A stretch of DNA of 64,000 nucleotides from contig CM067317.1 in NCBI GenBank assembly GCA_034231615.1, positions 51,356,282 through 51,420,281 on the forward strand, given 5' to 3'. The notes under the pieces were generated by a model. That model was not told the origin of the DNA. It worked only from the letters and a program-made list of their open reading frames with translations, and searched no databases. The translations under genes and the position numbers were made by a program. Source of the stretch: Meghimatium bilineatum (Eukaryota > Mollusca > Gastropoda > Stylommatophora > Philomycidae). This document shows positions 58,440 through 64,000 of this stretch, piece after piece (position 1 is the first letter of the stretch; each line of letters begins with the position of its first letter).

Positions 58440-59820
58440 TTTTAAGCCTTTTATTTTCAAAACACAACCATAATTCCCGACCACGTAGTCGGATTTTCAT
58501 CGGAATAGGATGGTTGTAAAAGATATAAAAGAAGAAATATACATTAAGTTATATCATACGGGTGTTTTTTATATCGATCCCCAACTTATTTTTTGGTTCA
58601 GGGATATTATCTTTTCATACAGCGTACATACCGAGACCATCGCCGGTTACACCCTAGAGTGCATTTTGATACGGGGGAGATCATTGACACAGCCTCATCG
58701 GCATATAGTTGTTTCCAGATGTTGGTTTACCTGCGTTCGGTCTATTTGGTAGTTAGAACGTTTGTGGGACTTTATTAAGATTATAGACAGTCAAAATTAT
58801 TAAAATAAATATCTGTTTGTCAACTATATGTATTGTATATTCCGGCCGCATGTGTGTATATCGCATAATATTAATAATTTATTTTAAAAAAAACAAAAAC
58901 AAAACAAAAAATTTACCGACCATAACGTATAGAATATAATGTATTCTGAACGAAATAATTAAAAGCCATTGATATAATTTTATACGTATTGTAGAAGTCG
59001 GCATGTATAGTACATAAAACATTCAATATTAGTTTTAAACTAGTGTGCGTGTGAGAAAGAGAGACAGACTTAAAGGTGGTTGTAAGTTACTTTAAGAGAC
59101 TATATGCCCTGATAGATGTTTCTGAGCCGTGTTTTCACTTGGTGTTCACATACGTGTTGATTAATTGTCTCCCGTTGTGATCTCACGCCCTCCGTGACCA
59201 GGGGCAGTTAACTGTTGCCAGATGTTCGCTAGTGTTACCAGCGTTCGTTCTATGTGTGGTTAGAACTCTTGTATACATTTATTTAGACATATTCAAAATT
59301 ATTAAAATAAATAGCTGTTTGTCAACTATATGTATTGTATATTCTGGCATCATGTGTGTATATTGAATAATATTAATAATTAATATTAATAAACAAAAAC
59401 AAAACAAACAGAAACACACACACAGACACAAATATAAAAAATACAAATACAAATAGAATACAAAATAATTAATTTTTACAAAACCATATCTCCCACACTA
59501 ATTATAATTATCGGATTCTGATAAGACTTGGATGGTTGTAAATGATATTAAAGAAGACACACACGGTATGTTATATCATATGCCCCTTTCACAAAAACGA
59601 CCCCAAATAATTTTAGGAACCTGGATTTTAACTGTTCATTATACATACCGAGACGCTCGCTGCTTACCGTTTGGAGCGTTCTCGAAACGGGAGAGATAAT
59701 TAACACAACCTGGGGTGAGTATCCGGTGACCGTGTTTTATCAGCTTGGGTTGTTAGTTGGCGTTATCAGGGAAATCTTGCAAGGGAATTTCTTAGTGAAA
59801 ATTATTTTAACGTTTTAGTT
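58440..59820 (+). repeat. Degenerate tandem duplication of about 1 kb in the outer right arm (mirror 44,524-45,920)
   Basis: The block from GGATGGTTGTAAAAGATAT (58,508) through CATACCGAGACCATCGCC, the region encoding TGEIIDTAS, GTTAGAACGTTTGTGGG and TATTCCGGCCGCATGTGTG recurs at 59,130-59,400 and again from 59,530 (ATGGTTGTAAATGATAT, CATACCGAGACGCTCGC, TGEIINTTW). Each copy holds short ORFs (58,510-58,752, 80 codons, and 58,593-58,778 in a second frame). The ORF of 58,510-58,752 is open in the mirror arm too (45,887-45,645). A gene duplicated in tandem and decayed, or a repeat with chance ORFs. Confidence 0.5.
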
Positions 59821-60127
59821 TTTCTGGCTTAAAACAAACATGTCTTAAACATGCTTACTTGGATAGGTGTGTCAATATTTACAGTATTAATTCTAATATC
59901 GAAAACACTCAGAAAAAAACGCGTCTATAGACCACAATCACTAATGCATCATATATATTTTTACGTTTAGCTAAGTGGCTAAATGGTGACTAGGGTGATA
60001 TTTCCGCATTTTGTATCTTTCATCTGGCGATAAGGGTTGTTTATTACGGACAGGGTGTGTGAGTTTTTGTGGGTGCGATTAAGTGAGGTCATGATAACAC
60101 GTGTTTCTGGTCAGGAATGTGAATTTT
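59790..60127. other. Single-copy spacer outside Element 2
   Basis: No ORF, repeat or recognised signal. If the right arm of Element 2 is longer than the left, this is its unpaired continuation. Confidence 0.4.
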
Positions 60128-60832
60128 TTAAACAAGTTTCACACGGAAAAGTACGCGTCTGTAGTATTTCATCAATCAAGTGGCCCACCGCTAAGTAACT
60201 CAGTGGAAAATTACGGTTCAGCTGACCTTCTGTTATATCTCCGACCTAGTTGAGAACGACCGACCTTCAACCGGACAGCAACCCTGGCAGTTTCCGTGCT
60301 CTTCTAAACCAGAACAAAATAGGACAGTGGAAATTTTTAAGTGTTAAGGATCAGTATTTTCTTCAACCGGGTTGAACTAAAGTTAAATAGGGAAGTGCAG
60401 TGTAAAATCCATGCCAGGTAAACAGATAATCCCTTGTTGGCATGTCTGATGAATGGTGGCATCTGACGTGTTATCTGTGTGGGATGTTTGATGAATTGTG
60501 ACACCTTGTGTGTTATCCGTGGCGTGATACTAAGTTTAGCGGGTCTTATCTCGTTTGTCCGACAGACACACCCCTCTCGTATCAGGCGCTCGCCCCGCCT
60601 GCCCCGCCGATATCGGGACCACGCCCCGCTCCGGGCACAAACACACCACGCGGGTTCAGCCATTTTCGTCCGGTTTCGACCGATTTCGATTGCCACCATA
60701 TTGGATGTGCGAGCACACTCAGCACATTCGATTGCACACTCAGCACATACGATTGCACACTCAGCACATTCGGTTGCACACTCGGCACATCCACACCGCG
60801 TTCCATGCACCATACACTATTAACGTGCAGGA
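60128..60832 (+). repeat. Direct repeat, copy 1, with CG-rich module
   Basis: It begins TTAAACAAGTTTCACACGG and matches 62,758-63,625. Parts: a leading unique part of about 300 bp, two units of a 42-bp repeat (ATGTTTGATGAATGGTGACA type, 60,440-60,520), a CG-rich stretch (CGCCCCGCCTGCCCCGCCGA), then four units of the 21-bp GCACACTCAGCACATTCGATT (60,712-60,793). The CG-rich part and 21-bp units match the subterminal module of Element 1. The His/Ala/Ser-rich ORFs are repeat translations. Confidence 0.85.
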
Positions 60833-60835
60833 CTG

Positions 60836-62757
60836 GAAATCTCTATGTGAGATAGTAAAGGAAGAGAATTCATTTTCTGCGGGGATTTTAATGCAAAATG
60901 TAGATCTTGGGGCAATACTGCCTCTAATCAACAGGAAGAGATCTCGAGGAGGCTCTGATTGATATGAATTTAGTATTGAAAAACGACGGGCGCAGGAGAA
61001 GGTTGGCTGCTAGGGATGGCGACGACAACAGTGCAATTGATTTGGGCTTAGTGACAGCTGATATTGCACCCCGATGTAGATGAGATATGCTGGGGCATCA
61101 AGGCACCGACCATTTGCCATGTGTCTTGTTGGTGGAGAAAGGAAAAAAGGAAAAAAGCAGAAATCTAAAGTTAGGTCCTTGCAGTATGATCGCACAGAGT
61201 CGTCCATTATATGCAGAATTAGGAAGGACAAACGTAGGACACACGCCACCAGGGTACGTGTGTTTAATCACCCCCCCCCCTGGTGGAATGAAGAGGCTCA
61301 ATGTGCATGGAAGTGCAACCGAAGCGCAGTTGTAGAGTAGAGAAAAGCAAGGAAGAAAGTGACAGCACAACTAGATCTTGTTCTGCAATTAAAACAGACC
61401 AAAGACGACAGAGTTCAACAGTTTAAAGATATCGCGAAATCTGCTAAAACTGTTCTGGCGCCTGCATAAATCAATGAACGACCCAAGGAATCATATAACA
61501 ATACCCAATTTCCAAAACAAAGACTTGGCATGGCAGAAAACAAATGGGAATAAGGGTGCAGCACTGCTGGCTCATTATAAGGCACACATTTGTCAGAGGA
61601 ACTTATGAAATTACAATGAAATCATGAAAATAGTCACAGACATGTGCAACAAACAAGTTATCTAAAGCGATACTGCAATTACTCGTGAAGACATTACAGC
61701 CGCACTGAAAAGATCAAGAAACACGGCGTCAGGACCTGATGACATTAGGTATGACGATCTAAGAGGCAAGTCAGACAAGGATCTTAAGGAGCTGGAAATG
61801 TTGTTTAACAATAGCCTAGCGACTGGCACAGTAGAAGAAGACTGGTTGCATAGTTATTTAATCCCACTACCCAAGCCTGGCAAGAGTCATGCGATGATAC
61901 AGAGTTTCAGACACATAAACATGCATAATACGATCAGTAAGTTGTTAGAAAAGATTGTTGCATGGAAACTGTCCCTAAATCTAGAGAGGAATAATAGGCT
62001 ACCCTCAACTTTGGGAGGCTATCGTCCACGTAAGGAGACTTGGGACAACGTTGCCATATTCGCGCAAGAAGTGTTCGAAAGTATTGACGAACGAATAGAG
62101 AAATGCGCGGCTGCAATAGACCTAGAAGATGCTTATAACAGAGTTCCCTTGGATTTCTTGATGACCATAATGCTGTAACTCCAAGTTAGTTCTTTCATTG
62201 TCAGATGGATTATCTCGGTACTTTTTCAGAGACAGGTTGTTTTAAGTTTGGGAGTTGGTCTTCGGCACCAACAGCCATAAACCCAGAACTACCACAAGGA
62301 TCAACTGTGTCCTCAGTATGATTTAATGTGTATACAGTTCAAATTACAAGCTGTTAGATTGCAGGACCGGTGAGAACTATGTCCTATGCTGATGACATCT
62401 TGGTATATAGGCAGGGCAGATATAGAAAAACGACCGCAAGAAATATGCAGGAATATCCCCTTGATCGTAAAGGGGATTGGTGCAGTAATTCTAGAGCTTT
62501 TGTTAATCCCTCAAAAGCATCGATAACATAGTTTTCCCTAAATAATCACATAGTTAACACGCCCATGCATTCGGTTACTTTGAGAGGGGATGTCATTGAG
62601 ACAACTAGCACAATGAAGTACTTAGAGGTTATGTTGGACCGCAGTTTGAGTTTCAAAGATCATGTTGACAACATCATAATAAAGGCTTATTAAGGTCTTG
62701 CGGCGATGAAAATTATGACTGCTTTTCAATGCAGAGCAAACTATACAAATCTGCAGT
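60836..62757 (+). pseudogene. LINE family B copy: endonuclease to RT, both ends truncated
   Basis: Endonuclease motif FCGDFNAKCRSWGN at about 60,875, linker (WRLHKS at about 61,463), fingers (SRNTASGPDDIRYD at 61,715, PKPGKSHAM), a 126-codon ORF at 61,798-62,178 with GGYRPRKETW and AAIDLEDAYNRVPLD, an intact catalytic box SYADDILVYRQ at about 62,380, NPSKAS, and thumb (MLDRSLSFKDHVDNI). It has many stops and frameshifts. It stops abruptly at 62,757 where the second direct repeat begins, so no LINE 3' end is present. Confidence 0.8.
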
Positions 62758-63625
62758 TTTTAAACAAGTTTCACACGGAAAAGTACGCGTCTGTAGTATT
62801 TCATCAATCAAGTGGCCCACCGCTAAGTAACTCAGTGGAAAATTACGGTTCAGCTGACCTTTTGTTATATTTCCGACCTAGTTGAGAACGACCGACCTTC
62901 AACCGGACAGCAACCCTGGCAGTTTCCGTGCTCTTCTAAACCAGAACAAAATAAGACTGGAAATTTTTAAGTGAAAAAGATCAGTATTTTCTTCAACCGG
63001 GTTGAAATAAAGTTAAATATGGCAGTGCAGTGGAAAAGCCATGCCAGCTAAACAGATAATCCCTTGTTGGCATGTCTGATGAATGGTGGCATCTGACGTG
63101 TTATCTGTGTGGTATGTTTGATGAATGTTGACACCTGGTCTGTTATCCGTGTGGAATGTCTAATGAATGGTGACATCTAAAGGGTTATCTGTGTGGCATG
63201 TTTGATGAATTTTGACACCTGGTCTGTTATCCGTGTGGAATGTCTAATGAATGGTGACATCTGGCGTGTTATCCGTGTGGGATGTTTGATGAATGGTGAC
63301 ACCTGGTGTGTTATCCGTGGCGTGATACTAAGTTTAGCGGGTCTTATCTGGTTTGACCGACAGACACACCCCTCTCGTATCCGTCGCCCGCCCCGCCCGC
63401 CCCGCCGATATCGGGACCACGCCCCGCTCCGTGCAGACACACAAACCGCGCGGGTTCAGCCAGTTTCTACCGGTTTCTACCGATTTCGATTGCCACAATA
63501 TTGGATGTGCGAGCACTCAGCACATTCGATTGCACACTCAGCACATTCGATTGCACACTCAGCACATTCGGTTGCACACTCGGCACATCCACACCGCGTT
63601 CCATGCACCATACACTACTCACGTT
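62758..63625 (+). repeat. Direct repeat, copy 2, with CG-rich module
   Basis: Homologous to 60,128-60,832. It has six 42-bp units (about 63,070-63,320) against two in copy 1, which accounts for the length difference, and the same CG-rich stretch and 21-bp units (to about 63,590). Confidence 0.85.
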
Positions 63626-63823
63626 CCTACTGGCGTTGCATGCATACACGTTGACGAGCACGAAAGGGTGCTATGCGTTTTGTATCCTGACAGCTTGCAG
63701 CTGAATGTCATCATTATCCCATTCAGACATATCTATCTCGATCACGTCAATGCCATCTCGTACAAGAATTACTTGCCCAAAGTGTCGCCTATTGTAGAAA
63801 CTATGAAAACTACACAGCGATAG
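63616..63823 (+). CDS. Possible C-terminal exon or ORF tail, unknown protein
   Basis: The last 68 codons of a frame open from 63,353 no longer follow the repeat and look like ordinary protein: VACIHVDEHERVLCVLYPD, then VIIIPFRHIYLDHVNAISY and KNYLPKVSPIVETMK. It ends at TAG 63,821-63,823. No family is recognised. The upstream part of the frame is repeat-derived. Confidence 0.3.
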
Positions 63824-64000
63824 TTAGAGAGCAACAACGATCAACAAAAACACGTCACGTATAAATATAGACTACATCTGCAAAAACGTCTGCCCATGGT
63901 TTTGTTTCTATATCTAATAATAGGAACACACTGTACCCGTTACTGCTAGATATTATCATATTACTCCCATGAACAAATATGCCAGTAGATAAGGGATGGG
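63824..64000. other. Window end, nothing recognised
   Basis: A/C-rich sequence with a possible TATAAATAT at about 63,861. No ORF. Confidence 0.4.

Larger units (their letters stand above)
44524..59789. mobile_element. Element 2: giant palindromic element with an LTR retrotransposon in one arm
   Basis: 44,524-49,389 plus 54,010-54,271 is the reverse complement of 54,310-59,789. The outer limit reads ATTCCCTTRCAAGATTYCCC on both sides. The loop is about 38 nt (54,272-54,309). Arms are more diverged than in Element 1: nonsense codons, a microsatellite expansion and about 480 bp present only on the right. No TSD is visible at these limits, and the right side may extend further, because the CG-rich module found near Element 1's ends occurs at 60.6 kb. 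So the left end is probably truncated. No transposase, integrase or polymerase is recognised. Membership in the same class as Element 1 is inferred from architecture. Confidence 0.75.
54310..59789 (-). repeat. Element 2 right arm
   Basis: An uninterrupted arm. It preserves the empty site of the LTR element (about 54,985-55,030: GGGTCGTAAACTTACCCAGC on the plus strand), which allows exact definition of that insertion. It holds the open copy of the two-exon gene. Confidence 0.9.

Noticed and set aside
44524..59789. A 6-bp TSD with AG ends for Element 2
   Set aside because: Testing AGATT and ATTCCC as termini gives no matching flanks (for example CTTACA versus TGCAAG). Ends cannot be fixed from this window.
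60337..63661. Ala/His/Ser-repeat ORFs on both strands around 60.5 and 63.4 kb
   Set aside because: Translations of the 21-bp and 42-bp tandem units in the direct repeats.

Overview
The window is eukaryotic, almost certainly from an invertebrate animal. It is AT-rich, has long TA/CA/GA microsatellites, spliced-gene signals (GTAAGT donors, pyrimidine-rich acceptors, TATAAAAG, AATAAA) and no operons. It is dense with animal-type retroelements: APE-endonuclease LINEs with RNase H, RTE-like LINEs and Penelope-like elements with GIY-YIG endonucleases. The repertoire suggests a marine or lophotrochozoan animal, but I cannot name a species. I found no clear single-copy host gene. What I can read is a pile-up of mobile elements.

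Layout. 1-4.2 kb holds three overlapping or abutting LINE remnants and two perfect or near-perfect snap-back hairpins. 4,773-18,827 is Element 1, a 14,055-bp palindrome: two arms of about 7.0 kb around a loop of about 24 nt, starting 5'-AGTAGTTATAT and flanked by a perfect 6-bp target-site duplication (GACGCC). Each arm carries one divergently transcribed C2H2 zinc-finger gene near the centre (left copy intact, right copy frameshifted) and long arrays of minisatellites. 18.8-23.7 kb holds short dated LINE insertions, an RTE remnant and microsatellites. 23.9-28.5 kb is a Penelope-like element next to a LINE (family B) whose 5' part is inverted, as in twin priming. 30.0-32.1 kb is a 2.1-kb solo-LTR candidate inside a minisatellite. 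32.4-35.7 kb is a reversed family A LINE plus another LINE tail. 37.0-42.0 kb is a nest: an RTE endonuclease remnant split by a near full-length family A LINE (10-bp TSD) and by a 164-bp insertion with the same (GAA)n tail (9-bp TSD). A Penelope-like element follows at 42.0-44.5 kb.

44,524-59,789 is Element 2, a second giant palindrome with arms of about 5.1 and 5.5 kb and a loop of about 38 nt. One arm is interrupted by a 4.6-kb LTR retrotransposon (49,390-54,009) with 958- and 881-bp LTRs, a polypurine tract, a 5-bp TSD and a single 478-aa ORF that combines a CCHC knuckle, an RRM and a coiled coil, with no pol. The arms encode a predicted two-exon 133-aa protein (right copy open, left copy with nonsense codons) and several small conserved ORFs. 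60.1-63.6 kb is a direct repeat flanking a family B LINE. It carries a CG-rich module that is also found near both ends of Element 1, so it may be terminal material of a related element.

Central interpretation. The 6-bp TSD, the 5'-AG termini and a C2H2 protein whose C-terminal half resembles, from memory of the family, the N-terminal part of large protein-primed DNA-polymerase ORFs of invertebrate mobile DNA make Element 1 a candidate Polinton/Maverick-related, almost wholly palindromic element. In both palindromes one gene copy is open and the mirror copy is broken, which argues for a real, ageing structure rather than an assembly fold-back.
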